The translations under genes were made by a program, and so were the position numbers. The notes under the pieces are model-generated. The model was given only the letters and a program-made list of their open reading frames with translations. It was not told where the DNA came from and did no database searches. A DNA stretch of 36,650 nucleotides from Archaeoglobaceae archaeon (lineage in GTDB: Archaea > Halobacteriota > Archaeoglobi > Archaeoglobales > Archaeoglobaceae), in the NCBI GenBank assembly GCA_038734275.1, contig JAVYOO010000012.1, forward strand, positions 1 through 36,650. The letters run 5' to 3'. Positions 16,483 to 25,485 of this stretch are shown here, piece by piece; position 1 is the stretch's first letter; the number at the start of each line of letters is the position of its first letter.

Positions 16483-19053
16483 ATGGAAAAGGAATATAGG
16501 AGCATTGAGGTGGAGGAAAAATGGCTTAAAACCTGGGATGAAAGGATGTTCTACTTTGACTGGAATTCGAAGAAGCCACATTACATAATCGATACTCCCC
16601 CTCCTTATCCTACGGGTTCTTTTCATATAGGTCATGCCCTAAATTGGTGTATAATTGATTTTATAGCTCGATACAAACGAATGAACGGCTATGAGGTCAT
16701 GTTTCCTCAGGGCTGGGACTGCCATGGATTGCCAACGGAAGTAAAGGTTGAGGAGAAATACGGGATAAAGAAGAACGAAGTTGACAGGGAGAAGTTCAGG
16801 GAACTTTGCGTTAAATTCACCGAAGAGAATATAGCTAAAATGAGGGCAACGGCGAAAAGGCTTGGCTTCAGCATAGACTGGAGCAAGGAATACATTACTA
16901 TGTATCCTGAATATTATACAAAGACCCAGATCTCTTTTGTTAGAATGTTCAAAAATGGGCTAATTTATCGGGGCTATCATCCAGTCATAATTTGCCCAAG
17001 GTGCGAGACAACGATAGCGTTGGCTGAGATCGAATACAGGAAAGGAAAAACAAAGCTTAATTATATAAAATTTTCAGATGACGTTGTTATTGCCACAACC
17101 CGTCCTGAGCTAATTCCCGCCTGCGTGGCTTTAGCAGTGAACCCAGAGGATAAAAGATACACGCATTTGGTTGGCAAGAAAGTAAAGGTTCCCGTCGGAG
17201 GATATGAAGTTAAGATCATTGCGGACGAAGCGGTGGATCCGAATTTTGGCACGGGAATTGTGATGATCTGCACATTTGGCGATCGGCAAGATGTGAAGTG
17301 GTGGAAGAAGTATGGACTTGAGCTTAGAAATATAATTAATCGTGATGGAACTTTGAATGAGCTTGCTGGGAAATATCAGGGGCTAAAGATCTCTGAGGCA
17401 AGGGAGAAGATCATCGCGGATCTAAAGGCAGAGGGTAAAGTTTTGAGGCAGGAAGAAGTTGAGCACAACGTTGGTGTTTGCTGGCGTTGCAAGACTCCTG
17501 TTGAGATCTTTCCTGCGGAGCAGTGGTTTGTAAAGGTTGACAAGGAAAAGATCGTTGAGATGGCCAAGAAGATCAAGTGGGTGCCAGAGTTCATGTTTGA
17601 CAGACTTCTGAGCTGGGTTGAGGCGATGGAATGGGACTGGGTTATAAGCAGGCAGAGAGTCTTTGCTACACCAATTCCAGTCTGGTATTGCAAGAAATGC
17701 GGAAAAGTGATTGTTGCTGAAGAGGACTGGCTTCCTGTTGATCCGACAAAGGAAAAACCAAGAAAGCCCTGCGAATGTGGAAGTAGCGAGTTCGAGGGTG
17801 AGAAAGACGTTCTCGACACTTGGATGGATTCAAGCATCACACCACTTGTTATTGCGGGCTGGCCTCAGCTAAGGGAATACCCAGTTTCACTTCGCCCGCA
17901 GGGGCATGACATCATAAGGACTTGGGCTTTTTACACGATCCTTCGCTCTCAGGCTCTCGAGAACGAAATTCCTTGGAAAGAAATCGTGATCAACGGCATC
18001 GTTTTCGGCGAAGACGGAAGAAAGATGAGCAAGAGCATTGGCAATGTGATAAGCCCTGAAGAAGTTGTAGAGAAATACGGTGCGGATGCGCTTCGTCAGT
18101 GGGCTGCAAGCGGTGTTATCGGCGAGGATCTGATATTCAGCTGGCGAGAAGTCGTTGCTGCGAGCAGATTTCAGCAAAAGCTCTGGAGCGTTGCAAGATT
18201 TGCCTTGACACACATTAGCGATTACGAAGAGAAACCTGAAGATATTGAAAGGCTGAGAATTGCGGACAAATGGATCATTTCAAAGTTAAACAGACTTATA
18301 GCCTTCGTTCGCGAGAATATGGACAAATACAGGTTTGATGAAGCTCTTAAGGCAATAAGAAGCTTTGTATGGTATGAGCTTGCGGACAACTACATAGAGC
18401 TTGTGAAAGGTAGACTTTACTCTGGAGAAGAATCGGATCCGGCGAAGTTTACGCTTAAATACGTGCTCGATCGAATTCTGAGGCTTTTAGCCCCAATTAC
18501 GCCATTCATAACCGAGGAAATATGGTCAAGATTCTCCAAGGGCAGTGTTCATTTGCAGAGCTATCCCAGCGTTGAATGGCAAATGATCGATGAAGAAGCG
18601 GAAAAGGTTGGAGAAGAGATGAAAGAAATTCTTTCAGCAATTAGGAAGCTCAAGCACGACAAAGGGCTGGCTTTAAATGCCCCGCTTAAGAAGATCATTG
18701 TTTTTACACAGCTCAATCTCGACGCTCTAGATCTTAAATTTGCAACGAACTCAGAAGTAGAGATTACCAGAGAAATGCCCGTTACGAAAGAGGAGGTTAA
18801 GAAGATCAAACCAAAGTTTGCAGTCCTTGGACCTCTGTTCAAAGATCGAGTGAAGGAAATTATTAGGGCTGTTGACAGTTTAAGCGAGTCAGAAAAGCTG
18901 AAGCTAACAAAAGAGCCATTAGAAATAAGCATTGGAGAGGAAAAAATTGAATTAAAGCCAGAATGGTTTGAATTCGAATTAAGAAGGACAGTTGCGGGTG
19001 TCGAGGCTGAGAAAATTGAGGCACCACATAGTGTGGTGTTTGTGCTATGTTGA
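16483..19053 (+). CDS. valS: Valyl-tRNA synthetase
   Basis: The 856-residue class I synthetase shows [17 protein letters not shown] with HIGH at 48-51, [20 protein letters not shown], the editing (CP1) domain ([21 protein letters not shown] and [19 protein letters not shown]), [19 protein letters not shown], and [10 protein letters not shown]. Two CxxC-type elements (CWRC; CKKC ... CECG) are the zinc-type knuckles common in archaeal ValS. The [12 protein letters not shown] stretch and PTEVKVE distinguish it from IleRS and LeuRS. It lacks the long C-terminal coiled-coil arm of bacterial ValS, as usual in archaea. A TATA-like AAAAATATATG lies about 30 bases before the ATG. It overlaps the next gene by 7 bases. 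Confidence 0.97.
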   Translation: MEKEYRSIEVEEKWLKTWDERMFYFDWNSKKPHYIIDTPPPYPTGSFHIGHALNWCIIDFIARYKRMNGYEVMFPQGWDCHGLPTEVKVEEKYGIKKNEVDREKFRELCVKFTEENIAKMRATAKRLGFSIDWSKEYITMYPEYYTKTQISFVRMFKNGLIYRGYHPVIICPRCETTIALAEIEYRKGKTKLNYIKFSDDVVIATTRPELIPACVALAVNPEDKRYTHLVGKKVKVPVGGYEVKIIADEAVDPNFGTGIVMICTFGDRQDVKWWKKYGLELRNIINRDGTLNELAGKYQGLKISEAREKIIADLKAEGKVLRQEEVEHNVGVCWRCKTPVEIFPAEQWFVKVDKEKIVEMAKKIKWVPEFMFDRLLSWVEAMEWDWVISRQRVFATPIPVWYCKKCGKVIVAEEDWLPVDPTKEKPRKPCECGSSEFEGEKDVLDTWMDSSITPLVIAGWPQLREYPVSLRPQGHDIIRTWAFYTILRSQALENEIPWKEIVINGIVFGEDGRKMSKSIGNVISPEEVVEKYGADALRQWAASGVIGEDLIFSWREVVAASRFQQKLWSVARFALTHISDYEEKPEDIERLRIADKWIISKLNRLIAFVRENMDKYRFDEALKAIRSFVWYELADNYIELVKGRLYSGEESDPAKFTLKYVLDRILRLLAPITPFITEEIWSRFSKGSVHLQSYPSVEWQMIDEEAEKVGEEMKEILSAIRKLKHDKGLALNAPLKKIIVFTQLNLDALDLKFATNSEVEITREMPVTKEEVKKIKPKFAVLGPLFKDRVKEIIRAVDSLSESEKLKLTKEPLEISIGEEKIELKPEWFEFELRRTVAGVEAEKIEAPHSVVFVLC

Positions 19054-19748
19054 ACGAAATCCTTGGCTTCTTGCTCCTGATCGTCTGCTTCACAGGAATC
19101 ACCATAGCCTTTAAGCTATTCGGCAAGGCAGGACTTTACGTCTGGATGGCTCTGGCAATAGTAATAGCCAACATTCAAGTCACAAAGATCATCGAAGTCT
19201 TCGGCTTGGTTACTGCAATGGGAAACGTGATCTATGGTTCTACTTTCCTTGCAACTGACATACTCACAGAACGCTACGGTGCAAAATACGCACGAAAGGC
19301 AGTGCTTGCAGGATTCTTTGCAATGATCTTTGCAACGATCATAATGCAGTTAACGGTCTTATTTGAGCCTCATGAAAGCGACACGATTAGCCCAGCAATG
19401 GCTCAGGTTTTCCAGTTCATGCCTTCTGCAATGGTTGCAAGCCTTACAGCTTACATAATCTCACAGCTTCACGACATATGGGCTTTTGAGCTCTGGAAGA
19501 AGAGAACAAAGGGCAAATTCCTATGGCTGAGAAACAATGCTTCGACGATGGTTTCGCAGTTCATAGACAACGTTACGTTCACTCTTCTATTCTTTGTGGT
19601 CTTTAATCCAGAATTCCTGCAGGCTTTGGGCTGGGAAGGGATATTTGAGATCTTCATAACCTCCTATGCAATGAAGTTCGTAGTTGCGGTGCTTGACACT
19701 CCATTCATATACCTCAATGTCAGAATCAAGCCCACAGAAGCAATTTAG
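19047..19748 (+). CDS. YhhQ/VUT family 7-deazapurine (queuosine/archaeosine precursor) transporter
   Basis: The 233-residue integral membrane protein has six predicted helices and the family signatures [43 protein letters not shown] and [25 protein letters not shown]. The bacterial homologue imports preQ0/preQ1. In archaea the likely cargo is a 7-deazaguanine base for archaeosine in tRNA, an inference from family. The ATG at 19047 overlaps the end of valS by 7 bases in another frame, implying translational coupling of a tRNA charging enzyme with a tRNA-modification precursor transporter. Confidence 0.9.
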   Translation: MLNEILGFLLLIVCFTGITIAFKLFGKAGLYVWMALAIVIANIQVTKIIEVFGLVTAMGNVIYGSTFLATDILTERYGAKYARKAVLAGFFAMIFATIIMQLTVLFEPHESDTISPAMAQVFQFMPSAMVASLTAYIISQLHDIWAFELWKKRTKGKFLWLRNNASTMVSQFIDNVTFTLLFFVVFNPEFLQALGWEGIFEIFITSYAMKFVVAVLDTPFIYLNVRIKPTEAI

Positions 19749-19795
19749 TTCTAAATTTTCGCAAAAATTTTTAAAACCTGAGCTAACTGCGAACG

Positions 19796-20986
19796 ATGTT
19801 CCTAAAGGAGAAGATCTTCATTCTGCTTGCAATTCTTGGCACGATCCCTTGGATCTTATCTTATTTTCTCAGTTATCATTATTCCCCACCAATAGAGGCT
19901 CTTTTGTCGGGAATTGCAGTCATCTCCGCAGCATTCCTTCTTTCATGGGGTGCTGAAACCGCAGAAAAAGACTTGCCAAGATCTCTAAGCCTTGCGATCG
20001 TCGCTTTGATAGCTGTGCTACCGGAATATGCGGTTGACATGTATTTTACATGGATGGCGGGCAAAGTTGGCGGGGAATACATACACTACGCTGCAGCGAA
20101 TATGACTGGTGCAAATAGGCTACTGCTTGGCGTTGGCTGGAGCCTTGTTGCAATTGTTGCAATGCTAAAGCTTCGAAAAAAGGAGATCGAGCTTGATGAA
20201 GGCATAAGGCTTGAATTCTTTGTCTTGCTCTTAGCCTCTCTTTACTGCTTTTTAATACCACTTAAGGGCAACATTTCGCTTTTAGACACCGCCATCTTGG
20301 GTTCGATGTTCCTGCTTTACGTTTACCTCGCGACAAAGGCTGAAAGAGAGGAATTCACCGCAGTTGGAGTTCCTGCTTACCTTTGCTGTTTTCCAGCCCA
20401 AAAAAGGAGAACTTCAGTCGTTCTGATGTTGATCTTTTCCGCATTCGTAATTCTAATAAGCGTCGAGGCCTTTGCAGAAGGTCTTGTTAATTCTGCGAGG
20501 ATCTTTGGAATAGATGAATTTCTGATGGTTCAGTGGATCGCACCGCTTGCAAGCGAGGCTCCCGAGTTCATTGTTGCCATTTATTTTGTTAGAAAGCTTC
20601 GCACGACTGCAAGCTTCAACACACTCGTGTCTTCAAAGGTAAATCAGTGGACACTGCTCGTGGGATGTTTGGCTTTGATTTACAGCATTTCCTTAGCGAA
20701 TCCAAGCTCTTTACCGCTTGATGACAGGCAAAGAGAAGAATTTCTGCTGACTGCAGCGCAATCATTGCTTGGAGTTGCGATAATAGTGAACCTGAGATTC
20801 AGCTTATTTGAAGCACTCGCATTGTTCGGACTATTTCTCGCACAATTTGTTTACCAAACCGTCGAAACTCGTTATCTTCTGAGCTTCGTTTACATTCTGA
20901 TTTCAGCCCCGATGCTATATCTCCACCGCCATGATATCATCAAGAGCTACCAGTTTGTTCTGAAACTTCTAAAGGCTAAGCGTTAA
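19796..20986 (+). CDS. CaCA-type sodium/calcium exchanger-like membrane protein
   Basis: The 396-residue polytopic protein has about 10-11 helices arranged as two related halves. The alpha-repeat motifs are ALIAVLPEYAVDMYFTW (with NMTGANRLLLGVGW after it) and WIAPLASEAPEFIVAIYF (with SSKVNQWTLLVGC after it). These match the alpha-1 and alpha-2 repeats of cation/Ca2+ exchangers, where the acidic residues in PEY/PEF are ion-binding. Ion specificity cannot be read off. It starts 47 bases after the YhhQ-type gene, behind a TATA-like AATTTTTAAAAC, so it may have its own promoter. Confidence 0.87.
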   Translation: MFLKEKIFILLAILGTIPWILSYFLSYHYSPPIEALLSGIAVISAAFLLSWGAETAEKDLPRSLSLAIVALIAVLPEYAVDMYFTWMAGKVGGEYIHYAAANMTGANRLLLGVGWSLVAIVAMLKLRKKEIELDEGIRLEFFVLLLASLYCFLIPLKGNISLLDTAILGSMFLLYVYLATKAEREEFTAVGVPAYLCCFPAQKRRTSVVLMLIFSAFVILISVEAFAEGLVNSARIFGIDEFLMVQWIAPLASEAPEFIVAIYFVRKLRTTASFNTLVSSKVNQWTLLVGCLALIYSISLANPSSLPLDDRQREEFLLTAAQSLLGVAIIVNLRFSLFEALALFGLFLAQFVYQTVETRYLLSFVYILISAPMLYLHRHDIIKSYQFVLKLLKAKR

Positions 20987-21025
20987 GGTTAAATACTTTC
21001 CTACATTTTAATTTTAGGTGGTCTC

Positions 21026-21388
21026 ATGGGGATACTCGAGAAATTTAAGACAAAGGAGAAGGTGGCTCTGGATGATTACGAAGAACTTGACTTAGCCCAG
21101 TATGAAGCGGAAATAGGCGAAAAAGCTTCAGTTTTAATCAAGGTCGCAGAAATAACGGGTTTGAATGAGATCCCAAGGATCAAGAAAGAAGTTTATGACG
21201 GGAATATTATAATAGCTGATATTGCCTTTGTAAGACACGATAAGCTAACTCTTGACAGGATTCTCAAAGACCTCAAACAGCTTGCAGAGGAAATCAATGG
21301 CGATATTGTGGGGTTGGGTGAAGAATACGTTGTAGTAACTCCCGCAGGTATAAAGGTGGACAGAAATAAGATCCGAGGAGGTAAATGA
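21026..21388 (+). CDS. sepF: Cell-division protein SepF (archaeal FtsZ membrane anchor)
   Basis: The 120-residue protein has an N-terminal amphipathic segment (MGILEKFKTK) that could serve as a membrane-targeting helix, an acidic linker, and the compact SepF core (ASVLIKVAEITGLNEIPRI through LAEEINGDIVGLGEEYVVVTPAGIKV). Archaeal SepF binds the FtsZ C-terminal tail and tethers the ring to the membrane, as shown in Haloferax and Methanobrevibacter. An AGGTGGTC site lies just upstream of the ATG, with a TTAAATA-like TATA box before that. Its stop overlaps the ZPR1 start (ATGA), so the two are co-translated. Confidence 0.93.
   Translation: MGILEKFKTKEKVALDDYEELDLAQYEAEIGEKASVLIKVAEITGLNEIPRIKKEVYDGNIIIADIAFVRHDKLTLDRILKDLKQLAEEINGDIVGLGEEYVVVTPAGIKVDRNKIRGGK
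21377..21382 (+). promoter_or_regulatory. Strong ribosome-binding site for the ZPR1 gene inside sepF
   Basis: GGAGGT (within GAGGAGGT) lies in the last codons of sepF, immediately before the overlapping ATGA. The strong site suggests that ZPR1 is translated at a rate set separately from sepF despite the overlap. Confidence 0.55.
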
Positions 21389-21963
21389 TTACCTGCCCAA
21401 TCTGTGGCAGAGAACTGAAGCTTTATGTGAACACATACGAAGTTCCTTTTTTTGATAAGATTCTTCTCACATCTATTTCGTGCGAATGTGGATTTAAACA
21501 TGCAGATTCGATAGTTTTAGGCGAAAAGGAACCTACAAGATACAGTATAAAGGCAAAGAAAGAAAATCTTTTTACAAAGGTAATACGTTCCACTTCTGGA
21601 ACGATTCGGATTCCAGAGCTTGGAGTTTCGATCGAACCTGGTCCAGCAAGCCAGGCTTTTGTAACGAACCTTGAAGGTGTTTTAGTAAGGGTCGCAGACG
21701 TTGTAAAAATTGCTAAGAAATGGAATGAAGATGATGAAGAGAAAGTGAAAAAGTGTGATTGGATTCTGGAGAAAATAAATAGTGTGATCGAAGGCGATGG
21801 CGAACTAACGATTATTCTGGAAGATCCATTTGGTAATAGCCTAATTCTTTCGGATGAAAGCTTCAAGGAGAAGCTTTCGGAGTGGGAAGCTAAGGAGTTA
21901 AAGACGGGTTTGACAGTAATTGAATTAACGGGTTTCACTGAAGAGGAGATTTCTCATCTTTAG
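21385..21963 (+). CDS. Archaeal ZPR1-type zinc-finger protein
   Basis: The 192-residue protein starts with a zinc ribbon (C4PIC7 and C33EC35G) and continues with the ZPR1 homology fold: TRYSIKAKKENLFTKVIRS, TSGTIRIPELGVSIEPGP and a C-terminal IILEDPFGNSLILSD. Eukaryotic ZPR1 binds eEF1A and acts as a folding chaperone for it; archaeal single-copy members may assist aEF1A, though this is inferred. The coding region overlaps sepF at its start and overlaps the converging TatA-like gene by 29 bases at its end. Confidence 0.93.
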   Translation: MITCPICGRELKLYVNTYEVPFFDKILLTSISCECGFKHADSIVLGEKEPTRYSIKAKKENLFTKVIRSTSGTIRIPELGVSIEPGPASQAFVTNLEGVLVRVADVVKIAKKWNEDDEEKVKKCDWILEKINSVIEGDGELTIILEDPFGNSLILSDESFKEKLSEWEAKELKTGLTVIELTGFTEEEISHL

Positions 21964-22225
21964 AGTCTTTAGCCGTTATATTCAACTCCGTGTATTTCCT
22001 TTCCATCTCTTCTTTCACTTCACGGCTTGAAACTCCATAGAGAACTTCAAGTTCCACAATTCTTTTGGCTTTTTTGTATTCTGCGTAAATTTTCCCCAAC
22101 TCTCTTGCAAATTCAATAAGCTTTTCTGGGCTCAGCAGAATTAGGGCAATTATTGCGATGAATACAAGTTCTTCGAAACCGAGCACAAGTTCTTTTTGCG
22201 TAAAGCTTTTTATCTCTTTCGCCAA
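21935..22225 (-). CDS. TatA-like twin-arginine translocase subunit
   Basis: The protein has one membrane helix (ELVFIAIIALILL), then the typical hinge and amphipathic helix SPEKLIEFARELGKIYAEYKKA and a charged tail, as in TatA/TatB. The frame has no ATG. It can open at TTG 22225 (96 residues) or GTG 22186 (83 residues, giving M-LGFEELVF). The GTG gives an N-terminus much more like other TatA proteins. It also fits a TATA-like TTTATATTA near 22235, because a transcript starting about 25 bases on would miss the TTG. The larger extent is given here; I favour 22186. No tatC is in the window. The 3' end overlaps ZPR1 by 29 bases. Confidence 0.75.
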   Translation of the reverse strand: MAKEIKSFTQKELVLGFEELVFIAIIALILLSPEKLIEFARELGKIYAEYKKAKRIVELEVLYGVSSREVKEEMERKYTELNITAKDSKDEKSPLQ

Positions 22226-22327
22226 ATTTATTTATATTAAATATATATTACAGTTCAAAGTTAATCTCCCACAAGGAACTCCAAAATGCGGGTAAGTATT
22301 TAAAAAGTTTCAAGTTACTGTTACACC

Positions 22328-23359
22328 ATGAGAGGTGTTGTGAAAATAATAAATCCTTATGATGCCGGTGTTTTCCCGGAGGGGAATGTCATACTTTTAA
22401 ATTCAAACGAAAACCCATACGAACCAAGCGAAGAGGTTAAAAAAGCCTATATCGAGTCTATAGGTAAAATAAGTAGATATCCTGACCCCTCGTATTCAAA
22501 ACTAAAGGAGGCCATATCTGAATATGTGGGGTTTGGGACTGAAAGAATAGCGGTCGGCTGTGGATCATCTGAGCTGATTTCACGGGTTTGTGACGTTCTT
22601 TTAGATGAACTTGATAAGGTAGTTATTCCAATGCCTTCTTATTCTCTCTATATTTCTTATGCAATGCTTCGAAATGCATCCATTTTGCTTCCTGTTTATG
22701 ACGGCTACTCCATAACTCCGGAATTCATCGAGGAAGAAAAGCCAAAATTATCTATTATTTGTTCTCCAAACAATCCCACCGGAAACACTGTTAAAAAAAG
22801 AGTAATCGAAAAAATTGCAGAGAATTCTGAATATCTCCTAATTGACGAAGCTTATGCAGAATTTGCAGAGAGTAATTTACTTGATATGGCGTATGAGTTT
22901 GACAATGTGGTAATTTTGAGAAGCTTTTCCAAATTTTTTGGGCTTGCAGGAATGCGAGTAGGCTACGCGATTGCAGGTAAAGAGATAGTAGAAGCCATCG
23001 AGAAGGTAAGACTTCCATTTGCGATTTCCAGCCCGGGCGTTGCCACTGCGATTTCGGCATTAAAATCTATTGACTATTATATTGAAGTTAAGAAAAAAAT
23101 TCTAAAAGAGCGAGAAAGAGTTTATAAGGAGTTGAAAAGGCTTGGATTCGAAGTTTATCCTTCAGAAGCCAATTTTATTCTTTTTAGAGCTAAAAAACAC
23201 CTTTTTGAAAAACTGTTAGAGCAAGGGATTGTGGTTAGAAATCTCGTTGGTTTATTGGGACTTGAGGGCAACTTCATAAGAATGAGCATCGGTAGAAGAG
23301 AGGAAAATGACAGGGTTATCAAAATACTCGAATCAGAGTGTAGCAAAACTTCTGCATAG
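22328..23359 (+). CDS. hisC: Histidinol-phosphate aminotransferase
   Basis: The 343-residue fold-type I PLP enzyme shows LNSNENPYEPS at the N-terminus, GCGSSELISRV, PMPSYSLY, SPNNPTGN (substrate/PLP Asn), LIDEAYAEF, and the Schiff-base lysine at about 202 in RSFSKFFGLAGMRVGY. FIRMSIGRREEN near the end contains the carboxylate-binding Arg. The NENPY motif and length match HisC rather than aspartate aminotransferases. It catalyses the PLP-dependent transamination of imidazole-acetol phosphate in histidine synthesis. No other his gene is nearby. A TATTTAAAAAG box precedes the start by about 30 bases. Its 3' end overlaps priS by 27 bases. Confidence 0.93.
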   Translation: MRGVVKIINPYDAGVFPEGNVILLNSNENPYEPSEEVKKAYIESIGKISRYPDPSYSKLKEAISEYVGFGTERIAVGCGSSELISRVCDVLLDELDKVVIPMPSYSLYISYAMLRNASILLPVYDGYSITPEFIEEEKPKLSIICSPNNPTGNTVKKRVIEKIAENSEYLLIDEAYAEFAESNLLDMAYEFDNVVILRSFSKFFGLAGMRVGYAIAGKEIVEAIEKVRLPFAISSPGVATAISALKSIDYYIEVKKKILKERERVYKELKRLGFEVYPSEANFILFRAKKHLFEKLLEQGIVVRNLVGLLGLEGNFIRMSIGRREENDRVIKILESECSKTSA

Positions 23360-24286
23360 CAGGTAGATACCCGCAAATTCCGGCACTTCAGCAATTTCAC
23401 CAGCAGAGAGATTTAGTGTTTCTCCACCAAGATTTATTTTCACTTTTTTTAGAATCCTTAATTTCATCTTGTCTTCCCCAAAAGCAATCGCATCTCTCAA
23501 AGGTTCAAAAGAATCAATATCTTCAACTTTTGCGACCATCAAACCAGTCTTTCCATGAAGAGTTCCCGGCATTCTTATTAGCCTCTTCACATCTGCGGTA
23601 ACTGGGGCGTCGATGTGTATCCTAAACTTTTCAAAGATCTTTTCTGGCTTTTTGAGCGCCTTTAAGAGTTCTTTTCCTTCTAAGTTTTTCCTTCTTTTGA
23701 AATACGTGTAAATTCTTGTAGCAACATTAGATTCCACAATATTTTCGTTTCGAAGAACAGTGGGATTATTCAGCGTTAAGTAATCGATTATCTCCCTTCT
23801 TTCACTGGAATCGAGCTTTAAAAAATCTTCATCGCAAACGTGCACGTGGTATCCACGGCCACCAGAGAAATAAGTCTCCACTTCTTTTATTCCAAAATCA
23901 AGTTTTAGGATCTTTAGAAGCTTTTTTACCTCTTCTTTTGCGACTGCAAGGGCTTTTTCTATTGAGTTTGTTTTCAAAGGTAAGTGATCTGCATCGATAT
24001 CGAATACGAGATCTGCACCGAGCCAACCTTTTTCTTCCATTCTCTCTTTTTCGGGGTTTTCATAATACGCCGAGGAGTAATAAACGTGGGCTGGCACGCT
24101 TGAGATCACGTAGTTCCTGAAGTCTTCGAGTGAAGAGAAAGAGAGATGTCTATGCATTATAAAATCAGGGAAAGCTTCAAATGGGACAAACGCGAATTCT
24201 CTTTTTTCGAACTGTCTTGGCATTTTTATATTGGCTTTTCTGTAATATTCAAGAAACTTTTTCATTAGAAATTGTTTCGTCTCCAT
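23333..24286 (-). CDS. priS: DNA primase small (catalytic) subunit PriS
   Basis: The 317-residue protein has the archaeo-eukaryotic primase catalytic aspartates in LVFDIDADHLP (Asp96, Asp98 and Asp100), the nucleotide-binding SGGRGYHVHV (about 135-145) and KRLIRMPGTLHGKTG near the C-terminus. It synthesises RNA primers with PriL, whose gene is not in this window. The start at 24286 overlaps UPF0146 by 22 bases. An alternative ATG at 24265 (MKKFLEYY) makes a TAATG junction with the UPF0146 stop and would be a classic coupled start, so the first seven residues are uncertain. Confidence 0.95.
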   Translation of the reverse strand: METKQFLMKKFLEYYRKANIKMPRQFEKREFAFVPFEAFPDFIMHRHLSFSSLEDFRNYVISSVPAHVYYSSAYYENPEKERMEEKGWLGADLVFDIDADHLPLKTNSIEKALAVAKEEVKKLLKILKLDFGIKEVETYFSGGRGYHVHVCDEDFLKLDSSERREIIDYLTLNNPTVLRNENIVESNVATRIYTYFKRRKNLEGKELLKALKKPEKIFEKFRIHIDAPVTADVKRLIRMPGTLHGKTGLMVAKVEDIDSFEPLRDAIAFGEDKMKLRILKKVKINLGGETLNLSAGEIAEVPEFAGIYLLCRSFATL

Positions 24287-24642
24287 AGATAGAACGCCAG
24301 TCCCTTATAGTTCACGAGTTCAGTATCTGCATAATCTCCATAAAGTGGTTTGATAATGCAGTCAGCGTCTAACTTGTTTGCGAGTGTTTTGATGAAGCTA
24401 AATAGTTCTGGTGGTGGTCTTATAGAGTATACGAGTTCCACATCACTGTAAAGCTGAATATTGGGATTTCTGATGTCATCTATAAAAAATTTAAACCTTT
24501 TTTCTCTGACTGGCCTTATATCTGTTGCGATAACATCCACGCCTCTCGAGATCAGGAACTCTGCAACTTCTGTGTAGTTCCCGATACCGATCTCTGCAAC
24601 TTTTTTGTATTTATTTGCTATGAACTCTGCAAGGCGAAGCAT
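24265..24642 (-). CDS. UPF0146 family protein
   Basis: The 125-residue protein has a Rossmann-like SAM-type opening (KVAEIGIGNYTEVAEFLISRGVDVIATDIRP) and DDIRNPNIQLYSDVELVYSIRPPPEL, the signature of UPF0146. It is short for a methyltransferase and no activity is established. It is encoded directly before PriS with an overlapping end, an arrangement that suggests co-translation with the primase. It is divergent from RimI with 35 bases between starts. Confidence 0.85.
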   Translation of the reverse strand: MLRLAEFIANKYKKVAEIGIGNYTEVAEFLISRGVDVIATDIRPVREKRFKFFIDDIRNPNIQLYSDVELVYSIRPPPELFSFIKTLANKLDADCIIKPLYGDYADTELVNYKGLAFYLWRRNNF

Positions 24643-24677
24643 TATCTTAATATTCTCCCCCGGAAGTATAAGCTTTT

Positions 24678-25124
24678 GTGCAAGTGGTAGTTAGAGAATA
24701 CACCACAAAGGACTTTAATGAAGTTCTCGAAATCGATCGTGAAGCATTCAATCCGAGAAACCCGTCCTTTGATATGTATATTTATCTAACTTATGGGAGC
24801 GATATATTCGTCGCTGACATCGGTAAGAAGATTGTGGGATACGTTGTTACCATGGAGTTAGATAAGCTGAGAGGGAAGATAATTTCTCTTGCAGTCAAGA
24901 AAGAGTTCAGAGGAAGCGGTATTGGTGAATACCTAATGAGAAGAGCGATTGAGAGACTCAGGGAGAAGGGAAAGAAAGAAATTGCACTAGAAGTGAGAGT
25001 TTCAAACAAAATAGCCCAAAAACTATACGAAAAGCTTGGTTTTAAGATAGTAGAAACTATTCCAAACTATTATAGCGATGGTGAGGATGCTTACTACATG
25101 GTGCTCAGATTTAACGAGCAATGA
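24678..25124 (+). CDS. rimI: RimI-type N-terminal acetyltransferase (GNAT)
   Basis: The 148-residue GNAT protein has FNEVLEIDREAFNP, VGYVVTMEL, the acetyl-CoA loop EFRGSGIGEYLM (RxxGxG), LEVRVSNKIAQKLYEKLGF, and a final PNYYSDGEDAYYM. This matches archaeal Ard1/NAT enzymes, which acetylate nascent protein N-termini and are homologous to bacterial RimI. The start is probably GTG 24678, though GTG 24684 is possible; no ATG exists near. Its 3' end overlaps the converging UPF0058 gene by 14 bases. Confidence 0.9.
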   Translation: MQVVVREYTTKDFNEVLEIDREAFNPRNPSFDMYIYLTYGSDIFVADIGKKIVGYVVTMELDKLRGKIISLAVKKEFRGSGIGEYLMRRAIERLREKGKKEIALEVRVSNKIAQKLYEKLGFKIVETIPNYYSDGEDAYYMVLRFNEQ

Positions 25125-25383
25125 GTTTTGGTTCGAGGACTTCTTTGAGCTTTGGATTTTGAGACAGCTTTTCCGGATTCGTTGCTCTTAGAATTTCGGA
25201 AATACCCTTACAAAGGAGTAAAACTGCCTTCTTATGGTCGGCTTTGCTTCGATTCACCTGCACAGGATTTATTCCAAGAGCCTCATAGGCTTTAAAATGT
25301 CCGTTTGCTAAACCCGCATTCTCTAAAATTCTCTTAATGTTAAAGAGCACCAAATGGAGCACAAGCACTTCTTCCTTTTGCAT
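25111..25383 (-). CDS. UPF0058 family small protein
   Basis: The product of about 90 residues (MQKEEVLVLHLVLFNIKRILE, SKADHKKAVLLLCKGI, EVLEPKLIAR) matches the archaeal UPF0058 pattern. It has a helical N-terminal region and a His/Lys-containing DHK segment proposed to bind metal. The ATG at 25383 is preferred to a GTG one codon upstream. A TATA-like CTTTTTATAG (minus strand) is about 25 bases before it, so it likely has its own promoter. Function is unknown. Confidence 0.82.
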   Translation of the reverse strand: MQKEEVLVLHLVLFNIKRILENAGLANGHFKAYEALGINPVQVNRSKADHKKAVLLLCKGISEILRATNPEKLSQNPKLKEVLEPKLIAR

Positions 25384-25485
25384 CACTACTTGTTGGGATA
25401 CTATCTATAAAAAGTTTTCTCTCATCACGGAAAAATTTTTACATGTTTAATTCATTTACATAAGCATAAATCATTATTGACAGCA

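Noticed and set aside
17376-17840. Minus-strand open frame of 154 codons opposite valS
   Set aside because: It lies inside the ValS catalytic region, which is conserved in the other frame; Ser-rich composition is typical of a shadow frame.
21423-21938. Minus-strand open frame of 171 codons opposite ZPR1
   Set aside because: The ZPR1 frame has the zinc ribbon and family motifs; the reverse frame has none.
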